Shown piece by piece: positions 35,298-43,040 of a DNA stretch of 64,000 nucleotides. The notes under the pieces are model-generated. The model made no database searches. It saw only the letters and a program-made list of their open reading frames with translations, and was not told the DNA's origin. The stretch lies in assembly GCF_017569185.1 (NCBI RefSeq), contig NZ_CP071869.1, positions 2,718,001 through 2,782,000 on the forward strand. The letters run 5' to 3'. Position 1 is the stretch's first letter. Every line of letters starts with the position of its first letter. Source of the stretch: Polaribacter cellanae. GTDB lineage: Bacteria > Bacteroidota > Bacteroidia > Flavobacteriales > Flavobacteriaceae. The translations under genes were made by a program, and so were the position numbers.

Positions 35298-35370
35298 TGA
35301 TTCCTCAGTGGATCACACTTTTTCTTTTTCATAGCAATTTTCCCACTCAATTTATTGAGTGGGTTTTTTT
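35298..35370 (+). ncRNA. Candidate small RNA (about 73 nt) between the RemB-like gene and cyoE
   Basis: The 35242-35521 gap has no ORF. It contains a complete transcription unit: the promoter just upstream, a short 5' hairpin GTGAT...ATCAC (35297-35301 with 35312-35316), a single-stranded pyrimidine-rich stretch (CTTTTTCTTTTTC) and a strong terminator, CCCACTCAA (35342-35350) with TTGAGTGGG (35355-35363) and T7. The open C/U-rich middle could base-pair with mRNA leaders. The 5' end is estimated from the promoter. Alternatively it is a leader/attenuator of cyoE, though cyoE seems to have its own promoter after the terminator. Confidence 0.5.
35342..35370 (+). terminator. Strong terminator of the candidate small RNA
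   Basis: A 9-bp GC-containing stem CCCACTCAA/TTGAGTGGG with a 4-nt loop and a T7 tail. Confidence 0.85.
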
Positions 35371-35495
35371 ATGCATTTAACTTTTTGTGTTTAAATTTTA
35401 TCAATCTTAAAAGTATTTAAAAGCAGGTTTTATCAATATAAAATATTGGATGTCAAAACCTCGTTAAAAATTATGGTAAATTCATATTTATCAAA

Positions 35496-35503
35496 TATCT
35501 TTG
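35496..35503 (+). promoter_or_regulatory. Promoter -7 box for cyoE/ctaB
   Basis: TATCTTTG, 18 nt before the ATG at 35522. It overlaps a possible TTG start at 35501, which supports the ATG. Confidence 0.5.
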
Positions 35504-35521
35504 CAAACCAATTGTGGTTTT

Positions 35522-36424
35522 ATGAATACAACAGTTATTTCCGATAATAAAACAGCTATGCAAACGATTCTATCCGACTTTAAGCAGCTTACCAAAGTTG
35601 GTTTGTCTTTAAGTGTGGTATTCTCTTCGGTTGCAGGTTATTTATTAGCGGCAGAAGTTGTAAGCTTTTTTACGCTGTTTCTATTAGCTTTAGGAGGGTT
35701 TTTTATGGTTGGAGCATCCAATGCTTTTAATCAAATTATCGAAAAAGATACAGATGCAATAATGAAACGTACCCAAAACAGACCTTTACCAACAGGTAGA
35801 ATGTCTGTAAATACAGCGCTTATAGTTGCAATTACATTTACTATTTTAGGAATTGCCATTCTTTATAGCATCAATCCAAAATCGGCATTATTTGGTGCTA
35901 TTTCTATATTTTTATATACAAGTGTTTACACGCCTTTAAAAGCAGTAACACCTTTGGCAGTTTTTGTTGGAGCTATTCCAGGAGCCATTCCTTTTATGTT
36001 GGGTTGGGTTGCAGCAACCAATAATTTTGGTATAGAGGCAGGTTTTTTATTTATGATTCAGTTTTTCTGGCAATTCCCTCATTTTTGGGCAATTGGTTGG
36101 CTACAATACGAAGAATATAAAAAAGCAGGTTTTTATATGTTACCAATGAATACGAAAAACAAAGGAGCCATTAAACAAATTGTTTTTTATACAGTAATTA
36201 TGATTTTGGTTTCAATCGCTCCAGTTTTAAGAGTTTCTGGCGAATTTTACATCTATCCAGCAACAGCAGTAATTGTTGCTTTGTTTGGAATAATGATGTT
36301 GTATTATGGAATACGATTGTACAAAACTGAACAAAATATAGATGCTAGAAAATTAATGTTATCTAGTGTTTTGTATATAACAGTGGTTCAAATTATATAT
36401 GTAGTAGATAAATTTTTACATTAA
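35522..36424 (+). CDS. cyoE: Protoheme IX farnesyltransferase
   Basis: Membrane UbiA-family prenyltransferase that turns heme B into heme O for the terminal oxidase. It has 300 aa from the ATG at 35522 and about nine membrane segments. Motifs: first Asp-rich motif region NAFNQIIEKDTDAIMKRTQN and RPLPTGRM, second YTPLKAVTPLAVFVGAIPGA; also QFPHFWAIGWLQYEEYKKAG, typical of CyoE/CtaB. It leads the cytochrome oxidase assembly cluster. The heme is delivered to subunit I, which is not in the window. Confidence 0.95.
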   Translation: MNTTVISDNKTAMQTILSDFKQLTKVGLSLSVVFSSVAGYLLAAEVVSFFTLFLLALGGFFMVGASNAFNQIIEKDTDAIMKRTQNRPLPTGRMSVNTALIVAITFTILGIAILYSINPKSALFGAISIFLYTSVYTPLKAVTPLAVFVGAIPGAIPFMLGWVAATNNFGIEAGFLFMIQFFWQFPHFWAIGWLQYEEYKKAGFYMLPMNTKNKGAIKQIVFYTVIMILVSIAPVLRVSGEFYIYPATAVIVALFGIMMLYYGIRLYKTEQNIDARKLMLSSVLYITVVQIIYVVDKFLH

Positions 36425-36458
36425 ATAGAAGAACCGAAAATAAAAGAAACCGAAAAAA

Positions 36459-36541
36459 CCGCTAAGAAAAACGCAAAGTTCGCTAAGAAAATAAAAGACA
36501 GGTTTTAAAAAAAAATCTTTGCGCACTTTGTGGTTAAAGCC
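36459..36541. repeat. Intergenic inverted-repeat element between cyoE and the subunit III gene
   Basis: CGCTAAG-type and CGCAAAG-type blocks (AACGCAAAGTTCGCTAAG at about 36470-36487) face the inverted counterpart CTTTGCGCACTTTGTGG (36517-36533). Such CTTTGCG/CTTAGCG palindromic elements are, as I recall, scattered between genes in many Bacteroidetes genomes. An apparent upstream extension of the next gene falls inside it and should be ignored. Confidence 0.5.
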
Positions 36542-36548
36542 AAATAAA

Positions 36549-37136
36549 ATGATACAAGAACAAACATTAGAACAAGAATTAACAGTTGCCAAAAAGAAAT
36601 CGGCAAAACCTATGTTATGGGTTTCTATGATTAGTATGGTTATGTTTTTTGCAGGTTTAACAAGTGCTTATGTAATTAGTATGAAAAGAGACGACTGGGT
36701 TTCTTTCGATTTACCAGATGCATTTCATATTAGTACTTTTTTAATTGTGGCAAGTAGTATTACGTTGTTTTTATCACAACGATTTTTAAAACAAGATAAA
36801 AGACAATTATCACTAACTATGGTAGTTATAACCTTAATTTTAGGAATTGGTTTTATTTGGCAACAATATGTTGGTTTTAATCAATTAAAAAGTATTGGTT
36901 TGTATTTTACAGGGCCAGAAAGTACAGTTTCAACCTCTTTTATTATTGGAATTACATTTATGCATATTTTGCACTTACTAGCAGGTATAATTGTGCTATC
37001 TGTTGTTATTTATAATCATTTTAAATACAAATACAAACCAAATGATATGCTAGGCTTTGAACTTGGTGCTATTTTTTGGCATTTCGTGGATATATTGTGG
37101 ATTTATCTATTTTTCTTTTTCTATTTTATCAAGTGA
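36549..37136 (+). CDS. Heme-copper oxidase subunit III family protein (short)
   Basis: A 195-aa membrane protein with five hydrophobic segments, lacking the first two helices of mitochondrial subunit III. Marks of the family: SAYVISMKRDDW after the first helix, THFMHILHLLAG-like IGITFMHILHLLAGIIVL, and the C-terminal FWHFVDILWIYLFFFFYF. It supports the catalytic subunit of the aa3/caa3-type oxidase. I use ATG 36549; a longer reading from TTG 36519 lies in a repeat. It is followed by a second subunit-III-like gene. Confidence 0.9.
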   Translation: MIQEQTLEQELTVAKKKSAKPMLWVSMISMVMFFAGLTSAYVISMKRDDWVSFDLPDAFHISTFLIVASSITLFLSQRFLKQDKRQLSLTMVVITLILGIGFIWQQYVGFNQLKSIGLYFTGPESTVSTSFIIGITFMHILHLLAGIIVLSVVIYNHFKYKYKPNDMLGFELGAIFWHFVDILWIYLFFFFYFIK

Positions 37137-37147
37137 TGAAAAATGAT

Positions 37148-37155
37148 TAATTTTG
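37148..37155 (+). promoter_or_regulatory. Possible internal promoter -7 box before the second subunit III gene
   Basis: TAATTTTG matches TAnnTTTG, 36 nt before the ATG at 37192. Confidence 0.35.
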
Positions 37156-37191
37156 CGAAACTAATTAAGAATTAATTAACAAAAAACTTAT

Positions 37192-38172
37192 ATGGAAGCA
37201 AATATTGCTGTACCTTCTAATAGTAAAGATACCTGGAGTGGTGGTAGCGCAAAACCTTTTGGCGCTAGCTATGGTAAAATGATGATGTGGTTTTTCATCG
37301 TTTCAGATGCATTAACCTTTTCTGGCTTTTTAGCAGCTTATGGTTTAACGCGTTTTAAATTTATAGATTCTTGGCCAATTGCAGATGAGGTTTTTACTCA
37401 CGTTCCTTTTGTACATGGAGAATTTCCAATGATTTACGTTGCAATTATGACGTTTATCTTAATCTTTTCTTCTGTAACAATGGTATTGGCAGTAGATGCT
37501 GGCCATCAAATGAAAAAAAATAAAGTAGCTTGGTACATGTTTGCTACGATTATTGGAGGTATTATTTTCGTAGGCTCACAAGCTTGGGAATGGAGCACTT
37601 TTATAAAAGGTTCTTATGGAGCCGTTAAAACTACAGATGGTAAAGTATTACAATTTGTAAAAGATGGTAAACAAATTGCTTTGGCAGATTTTGTTACTGG
37701 AGAAAGAACAGACGAAAGAGTACAACACACAAGAAAAAACGGATTGTGGTTCGAAAAAGAAGAAACAATCTCTACCTACTCTGTAGACCAAGTTGTAAAT
37801 GCTTACAAAGCAAACCCAGCAATACAAGTAAGAACAGAGTTTATGAATGTAGATACCAAAAAGAAAACAATTCTCTCTAGAGAAGATGGAATCGCAGAAT
37901 TAGCAAAAACTAAAATGGTTGTTGAAGGAGCAAATTTGCATGTAAATGAATATGGAAATACCATTTTCGCAGATTTCTTTTTCTTTATTACTGGTTTCCA
38001 CGGTTTTCACGTACTTTCTGGAATTATAATTAATATTATTATTTTCTTTAATGTAATTCTTGGAACTTACCAGAGAAGAGGACATTACGAAATGGTAGAA
38101 AAAGTAGGGCTGTATTGGCACTTTGTAGATTTAGTTTGGGTATTTGTATTTACCTTCTTTTACTTAGTATAA
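37192..38172 (+). CDS. Cytochrome c oxidase subunit III with a large soluble insertion
   Basis: A 326-aa subunit III homologue. Helices lie at about residues 30-52, 80-102, 118-137, 258-290 and 305-326, with family motifs SQAWEWSTFIKGSYG, FFITGFHGFHVLSG and YWHFVDLVWVFVFTFFY. Between helices three and four, residues 150-256 form a hydrophilic insertion not found in canonical subunit III. The two subunit-III-like genes in tandem are usual for flavobacterial oxidase clusters. Subunits I and II are elsewhere. Confidence 0.9.
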   Translation: MEANIAVPSNSKDTWSGGSAKPFGASYGKMMMWFFIVSDALTFSGFLAAYGLTRFKFIDSWPIADEVFTHVPFVHGEFPMIYVAIMTFILIFSSVTMVLAVDAGHQMKKNKVAWYMFATIIGGIIFVGSQAWEWSTFIKGSYGAVKTTDGKVLQFVKDGKQIALADFVTGERTDERVQHTRKNGLWFEKEETISTYSVDQVVNAYKANPAIQVRTEFMNVDTKKKTILSREDGIAELAKTKMVVEGANLHVNEYGNTIFADFFFFITGFHGFHVLSGIIINIIIFFNVILGTYQRRGHYEMVEKVGLYWHFVDLVWVFVFTFFYLV

Positions 38173-38191
38173 TTTAAAATAATAGATAGAA

Positions 38192-38530
38192 ATGGCACAC
38201 GCACACGAATCAAATACGAAAAGAATATGGATGGTTTTTGGTATTCTTTCTGTTATTACTTTAGTAGAAGTTTACTTAGGAATAATTAAACCAGAAGCAT
38301 TGCACTTAAATGGTCCTGGAACAAGCTGGCTAAACTGGATATTTATTATCTTAACTTTAGCGAAAGCTTATGGAATTGCATGGGTTTTTATGCATTTAGA
38401 AGGAGAAAAAAAATGGTTTAGACGTTGCATTGTTTGGACAGCAGTTTTCCTAATAATTTACTTAGTTACATTGTTATTAATCGAAGGAGAATATTTATAC
38501 GAAACATTATCGCCACTTGTAAAATGGTAA
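38192..38530 (+). CDS. Cytochrome c oxidase subunit IV family protein
   Basis: A 112-aa membrane protein with three hydrophobic segments and the prokaryotic subunit IV pattern: RIWMVFGILSVITLVEVYLG, then AYGIAWVFMHLEGEKKWFR and a third helix near the C-terminus. The N-terminus is His-rich (MAHAHESNTK). It follows subunit III by 19 bp and ends in a strong terminator, which separates the structural subunits from the assembly genes downstream. Confidence 0.88.
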   Translation: MAHAHESNTKRIWMVFGILSVITLVEVYLGIIKPEALHLNGPGTSWLNWIFIILTLAKAYGIAWVFMHLEGEKKWFRRCIVWTAVFLIIYLVTLLLIEGEYLYETLSPLVKW

Positions 38531-38541
38531 TTTAATATAGT

Positions 38542-38569
38542 AAAGGTGGTTTTTTAACCACCTTTTTTT
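38542..38569 (+). terminator. Terminator after subunit IV
   Basis: AAAGGTGGTT pairs with AACCACCTTT around a T-rich loop, followed by a T-run. Confidence 0.85.
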
Positions 38570-38611
38570 GTGCTGAAATTACTTTTCGGTAGATTATAAA
38601 AATACAAATCA

Positions 38612-39277
38612 ATGAAAATTACAGAAAAAAGAGTTGTATTATTTTTACTCTTTATTTTTCCTTTAATATGTTTCTTGATTCTTTCTACAGGAAAAAATAA
38701 TTTTACCAAATTACCTGTGGTAACAGAGAATGTTATAGATATTTCCTTAATAAAATCTTCAAAAACATTTAAAGATCATATTTCTGTAGTTTGTTTTTTA
38801 GGAGATAACATCGAGCTAAACAAAGGTGGTTTTTTTAATTTAAATGAAAAGATTTATAAGAACTTTATAAAGTACAAACAGTTTCAAATTATAGCTATCT
38901 ATCCAAAAGACAAAGAAGTGGAGGTTACAGCCTTAAAAAAAGAAATTAGTGCTTTTACAGATATGGCAAAATGGAATTTTGTGGCGGCTAATAAAGAAGA
39001 AATAAAAATTTTGTTTGATAGTTTAAAAACCAACGAAAATCTAGCAAATTTATATACCTCTAAAGTATTTTTAATTGATAAAAAAGGTAATTTAAGAGGA
39101 AGAACAATTGACAAAGATAGTACAATTGATGGGAAATTGTTTGGCTACAATATGCAATCTGTTGCAGAATTAAATGCCAAATTAAAAGACGATATAAAAG
39201 TGCTTTATTACGAATATTATGCTGCATTTAAAAATAAAAACGAGAATAAAGCCGATAGAAAAGAAGTAGGATTATGA
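38612..39277 (+). CDS. Membrane-anchored thioredoxin-fold (Sco-like) protein without Cys
   Basis: A 221-aa protein with an N-terminal anchor (VVLFLLFIFPLICFLIL). The rest follows the thioredoxin/Sco layout: VVCFLGDN where the first strand and active site would be, FQIIAIYPKDKE, and VFLIDKKGNLRGRTIDKDS, which matches the Sco C-terminal strand. The CxxxC copper site is absent. It overlaps the SCO gene by 4 bp (ATGA), so it is cotranslated with it. Function unknown; an assembly partner of SCO is plausible. Confidence 0.7.
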   Translation: MKITEKRVVLFLLFIFPLICFLILSTGKNNFTKLPVVTENVIDISLIKSSKTFKDHISVVCFLGDNIELNKGGFFNLNEKIYKNFIKYKQFQIIAIYPKDKEVEVTALKKEISAFTDMAKWNFVAANKEEIKILFDSLKTNENLANLYTSKVFLIDKKGNLRGRTIDKDSTIDGKLFGYNMQSVAELNAKLKDDIKVLYYEYYAAFKNKNENKADRKEVGL

Positions 39278-39918
39278 AAAAAAAATATTCGTACATAGGA
39301 ATTGCTTTTGTGATATTATTATTTGGAATTTACACAGTACCAAAAGTAGTAGATCGTTTTAAGAAATCGGATTTGGTAAAGTTAGATAAAGTTCCAGATT
39401 TCGAATTTATCAATCAAAATGGCAAAAAAATAACGAATAAAACCTACGATGGTAAAGTGTATGTTGTAGAGTTTTTCTTTAGTACATGCCCAACCATTTG
39501 TCCGATTATGAATCGTAAAATGGTTACCATTCAAGATAAATTTTTTGGAAATCCAAATTTTGGAATCGCATCAATATCCATTACTCCAGAAATAGATACA
39601 CCAGAAACTTTAAAAGTATATGCTAAAAACAACGGAATAACTTCGAAAAACTGGCATTTGCTAACAGGAAAAAAAGACGATGTTGTATATGCACTTTCCA
39701 ATAAGGGATTTAAATTATATGCAGGAAAAGGAGAAGAAGAACATGGAGGTTTTGAGCATTCTGGTTTATTTGCTTTGGTAGATAAAGAAGGTTACATAAG
39801 ATCTAGAAAAGACGAATTTGGCAACCCAATTATATATTATAGAGCTTTAGAAGAGAAAGGTTTTCCAGACCAAATAAAAGAATTAAAAGAAGACATTAAA
39901 ATTTTGTTAGATGAGTAA
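39274..39918 (+). CDS. SCO family copper chaperone
   Basis: A 214-aa membrane-anchored thioredoxin-fold protein (anchor at residues 6-22) that delivers copper to the CuA site of oxidase subunit II. The copper site is C72 and C76 in FFFSTCPTICPIMN; the third ligand His is in EEEHGGFEHSGLF near residue 166. Standard SCO segments SISITPEIDTPETLKVYA and WHLLTG follow. It overlaps both neighbours, showing tight coupling in the assembly operon. Confidence 0.95.
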   Translation: MKKKYSYIGIAFVILLFGIYTVPKVVDRFKKSDLVKLDKVPDFEFINQNGKKITNKTYDGKVYVVEFFFSTCPTICPIMNRKMVTIQDKFFGNPNFGIASISITPEIDTPETLKVYAKNNGITSKNWHLLTGKKDDVVYALSNKGFKLYAGKGEEEHGGFEHSGLFALVDKEGYIRSRKDEFGNPIIYYRALEEKGFPDQIKELKEDIKILLDE

Positions 39919-40462
39919 TAATGAAATAAATTTAGCTCAAGAAAAAAAATACAAAAAGATAATAACAGCATTATCTATTATAATCCCAGTTGCAGTTGCA
40001 GCGCTTTTTGGAGTAAATCTTAGAAAGTTAGGTTTCGATGTAGAACCATTAACTTTTTTACCCCCAATTTATGCGACTATAAATGGTTTAACAGCTGTTC
40101 TTTTAATAGCTGCAGTTGTTGCTATAAAAAAAGGAAATAGAAAATTACACGAACAATTAAACAGCACAGCAATTGCTTGTTCGTTGTTGTTTTTATTGAT
40201 GTACATTGGTTATCATATGACATCTGACTCCACAACTTTTGGCGGAGAAGGTATTGTAAAATATGTGTATTATTTTATTTTAATTACGCACATTATTTTA
40301 TCTATTGTTATAATTCCTTTTGTACTAACAACGTATATGAGAGCGAAATTGGGTAATTTTACAGCACATAAAAAAATTGCAAAACGTACCTTTCCATTAT
40401 GGTTGTATGTTGCAGTTACAGGTGTAATAGTGTATTTAATGATATCTCCTTATTATGTATAA
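39911..40462 (+). CDS. DUF420 domain-containing membrane protein
   Basis: A 183-aa protein with five hydrophobic segments. DUF420 (CtaM-like) marks are LPPIYATINGLTAVLL, GNRKLHEQLNSTAIACSLLF and HKKIAKRTFPLWLYVAVTGV; His residues in helices could bind metal or heme. CtaM of Bacillus/Staphylococcus, in the same family, is needed for oxidase assembly, so this role is likely. It overlaps SCO by 8 bp and the next small gene by 8 bp. Confidence 0.88.
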   Translation: MSNNEINLAQEKKYKKIITALSIIIPVAVAALFGVNLRKLGFDVEPLTFLPPIYATINGLTAVLLIAAVVAIKKGNRKLHEQLNSTAIACSLLFLLMYIGYHMTSDSTTFGGEGIVKYVYYFILITHIILSIVIIPFVLTTYMRAKLGNFTAHKKIAKRTFPLWLYVAVTGVIVYLMISPYYV

Positions 40463-40676
40463 AAAACAATTTTTTTTCGCATTTTTCTTATTCTTTTTAA
40501 CAATAGAAACAGCATCTGCACAATGTGCGATGTGTAAAGCTGTTGTAGAAAATGGAGACATTTCCATGGCAGAAGGAGTAAATAACGGAATTAGCTATTT
40601 AATGGTGTTTCCTTATCTTTTGGTAGGCATTTTATTTTTCGCTATTTACAGGTATAACAAAAAATCTAAAGTTTAA
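40455..40676 (+). CDS. Small membrane protein with CxxC, oxidase-cluster associated
   Basis: A 73-aa protein: signal-like helix (residues 5-22), AQCAMCKAVVENGD with a CxxC pair (residues 23-26), then a C-terminal helix (YLMVFPYLLVGILFFAIY). The small periplasmic loop with CxxC suggests a redox or copper role. It overlaps DUF420 and is the last gene of the cluster. I recognise the layout from oxidase clusters of Flavobacteriaceae but know no assigned function. The 224-nt gap after it shows no gene. Confidence 0.7.
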   Translation: MYKKQFFFAFFLFFLTIETASAQCAMCKAVVENGDISMAEGVNNGISYLMVFPYLLVGILFFAIYRYNKKSKV

Positions 40677-40900
40677 CGTTTCAATAAAAGGCTAGTTTTG
40701 TAACAAATTTTACATTTAGTCGTCTTAACAATAGCAAACAAAGGTTAAAATGTTCATTTTTAAATAAAAAGTGTTCGATTTTAATACACATTTAAAAACT
40801 AAATATTTGTAACTAAATGGTTATCAATATTTTAATATTTTGCTTTTTTTGGTACAACTATTGAAAAAAAATCAATCAACACAATATAAAATTTAAGATT

Positions 40901-42262
40901 TTGAAAACCAACCTTATTCTATTTGTAGTATTATTAACATCAATTGCTACTTTTTCACAGAAACAATGGACGCTTAAAGAATGCGTAGATTATGCTTTAG
41001 AAAATAATATTACCATAAAGCAGAATAAATTAAATGTTGAAACTTCTGAATTAGAAGTTATAAACGCTAAAGGTAATTTCTTACCAAATTTAAATGGTAG
41101 TGCATCACAATCTTTTAACTTTGGTTCTTTCTTAGGACAAGATGGAGCAAGAATTTCTAGAAATACAAGAGGTAATGGTTTTGGCTTATCTTCTAGTACA
41201 ACTCTTTTCAATGGTTTTATTAATTTAAATACTTATAAGCAAGCAAAGTTAGGTGTAGAAGGGAGTAAGTTAGACTTAGAGCAAATTGAAAATGATATTT
41301 CATTAAATGTAGTTAATGGGTATTTAAATATTTTATTTGCAAAAGAAAATTTAAATGCAGCAAAAATTCAAGCAGAAATAAGTGAAAAACAAATTGAAAG
41401 TGCAGAAAAAAGATTTAACGCTGGTGCAATTGCAAAAGGAGAATTATTAAACACACAATCTACAGCTGCAAGCGATTTACAAAATGTTATTGCAACTCAA
41501 AATGCTTTAGACTTAGCACTACTAAATTTAGCTCAAATATTACAAGTACCAGCTAAAAATTTTGATATTTTTCCAATTGATGTAGGTACACCTTCAGAAA
41601 CATTATTGTATGATGCTGCTGATTTTATTTATGAAAAAGCTCTTTTAAATAGACCAGAAATAGAAAAAGCAAAATTAAACTTGGAGCAGTCAGATTTATC
41701 TATAGAAATATCAAAAGGTCGTTTTTTTCCAACATTAAGTTTTGGTGTAGGTTTAAATACCTCGTACCAAACTATATTAGGAGAGAAAGACGTAAGACTT
41801 ATTCAACAACCAGATGGTTCCTTTATAACACAACCTAATGGATTTTTTACACAATTAGATAATAACTTAGGGTACAATTTTGGGTTAAATTTAAGTATTC
41901 CAATATTTAATAGAAATCAAACCAAAGTTAATGTAAGTAAATCTAAAATTAATAGAGAAATAAGTGAAACACGTCTACAAAATGAAAAAATTCAACTTAA
42001 GCAAACTATAGAAAAAGCTTATTTAGATACTAGAGCTGCAGCAAAATCATACGAAGCCGCAAAAATTTCTTTAGAAGCACAAAAAGAAGCTTTTAAAAAT
42101 GCTCAAGAACGTTACAATTATGGAGCGATAACTCTATTCGATTTTGATTTGGTTAGAACACGTTTGGTAAATGCAGAAAGTTTAATGATCCGTTCTAAAT
42201 ACGATTATGTATTTAAAACAAAAGTATTACAATTCTATTCTGGGGAATTAGTTTTAGAATAA
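40901..42262 (+). CDS. TolC family outer-membrane efflux protein
   Basis: A 453-aa outer-membrane factor. The signal peptide is at residues 1-19 (start TTG at 40901, as no ATG lies before it); two TolC/OEP repeats follow, with helices of the type WTLKECVDYALENNITIKQN and, in the second half, EIEKAKLNLEQSDLSIEISK. The C-terminal part has the typical NAQERYNYGAITLFDFDLVR. Such proteins are the exit duct of efflux pumps or type I secretion. No adaptor or pump gene is adjacent here. Confidence 0.92.
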   Translation: MKTNLILFVVLLTSIATFSQKQWTLKECVDYALENNITIKQNKLNVETSELEVINAKGNFLPNLNGSASQSFNFGSFLGQDGARISRNTRGNGFGLSSSTTLFNGFINLNTYKQAKLGVEGSKLDLEQIENDISLNVVNGYLNILFAKENLNAAKIQAEISEKQIESAEKRFNAGAIAKGELLNTQSTAASDLQNVIATQNALDLALLNLAQILQVPAKNFDIFPIDVGTPSETLLYDAADFIYEKALLNRPEIEKAKLNLEQSDLSIEISKGRFFPTLSFGVGLNTSYQTILGEKDVRLIQQPDGSFITQPNGFFTQLDNNLGYNFGLNLSIPIFNRNQTKVNVSKSKINREISETRLQNEKIQLKQTIEKAYLDTRAAAKSYEAAKISLEAQKEAFKNAQERYNYGAITLFDFDLVRTRLVNAESLMIRSKYDYVFKTKVLQFYSGELVLE

Positions 42263-42282
42263 ACACAAAAAATTATAATTAG

Positions 42283-42321
42283 AACCTCACTCGTTTTTAT
42301 AACTTGTGAGGTTTTCTTTTT
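42283..42321 (+). terminator. Terminator after the TolC-family gene
   Basis: AACCTCAC (42283-42290) pairs with GTGAGGTT (42306-42313), followed by a T-rich tail. Confidence 0.75.
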
Positions 42322-42330
42322 TTGAAATAC

Positions 42331-42338
42331 TATCTTTG
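42331..42338 (+). promoter_or_regulatory. Promoter -7 box for tsaB
   Basis: TATCTTTG directly after the preceding terminator, 14 nt before the TTG start at 42353. Confidence 0.55.
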
Positions 42339-42352
42339 TAAAAAAATACAAA

Positions 42353-43039
42353 TTGGCACACATCCTTAACATAGAAACTGCGACAAAAAATTGTTCTGTT
42401 AGTATTGCAAAAAATGGAAAAATTTTAGCAATTAAAGAACTAAACAATGGCAATTACTCTCATGCAGAAGTATTACACCCTTTTATTGTGGAGGTTTTAA
42501 AGGAAGCAAATATAAAAACAACAGCAATAGATGCTGTTGCAGTTAGTAAAGGTCCAGGATCTTATACAGGTTTAAGAATTGGAGTTTCTGCTGCAAAAGG
42601 ACTTTGTTTTGCTTTTAACAAGCCATTAATATCTATAGACACACTTAATTCTTTAGCACATTCAATTTCTGTAGATAATGGCACCATTATTCCAATGTTA
42701 GATGCAAGAAGAATGGAAGTGTATGCAGCAGTTTATGACAACAATTATCAGCAAAAAAGAGAAATAAAAGCAGAGATTATCGATGAAAATTCTTTCTCAG
42801 ATTTTCTAAATACAGACAAAGTGTATTTCTTAGGAGATGGAGCTGCAAAATGTAAAGAAATAATTACGCACAAAAATGCAGTTTTTATAGAAGATAAATT
42901 TCCTTCAGCAAAAGAAATGGCAATGTTATCTTATAATAAGTACAAAAAAAACGACATCGAAGATGTCGCTTATTTCGAACCTTTTTACTTAAAAGATTTT
43001 ATTGTTATTCCCGAAAAGAAAAAGAAACCTACGTTTTAA
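42353..43039 (+). CDS. tsaB: tRNA threonylcarbamoyladenosine biosynthesis protein TsaB
   Basis: A 228-aa ASKHA-fold partner of TsaD and TsaE in making the t6A37 modification of tRNA. Marks: HILNIETATKNCSVSIAKNG at the N-terminus and the highly conserved KGPGSYTGLRIGVSAAKGL (about residues 65-83). The start is a TTG at 42353, giving MAHILNIETAT; there is no upstream in-frame ATG after the promoter box. Convergent with the MscS gene with only 1 bp between the stops. Confidence 0.95.
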   Translation: MAHILNIETATKNCSVSIAKNGKILAIKELNNGNYSHAEVLHPFIVEVLKEANIKTTAIDAVAVSKGPGSYTGLRIGVSAAKGLCFAFNKPLISIDTLNSLAHSISVDNGTIIPMLDARRMEVYAAVYDNNYQQKREIKAEIIDENSFSDFLNTDKVYFLGDGAAKCKEIITHKNAVFIEDKFPSAKEMAMLSYNKYKKNDIEDVAYFEPFYLKDFIVIPEKKKKPTF

Positions 43040-43040
43040 C

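Noticed and set aside
36519..36548. N-terminal extension of the short subunit III from a TTG codon
   Set aside because: The extra residues fall in an intergenic repeat element; the ATG at 36549 gives the family-like N-terminus.
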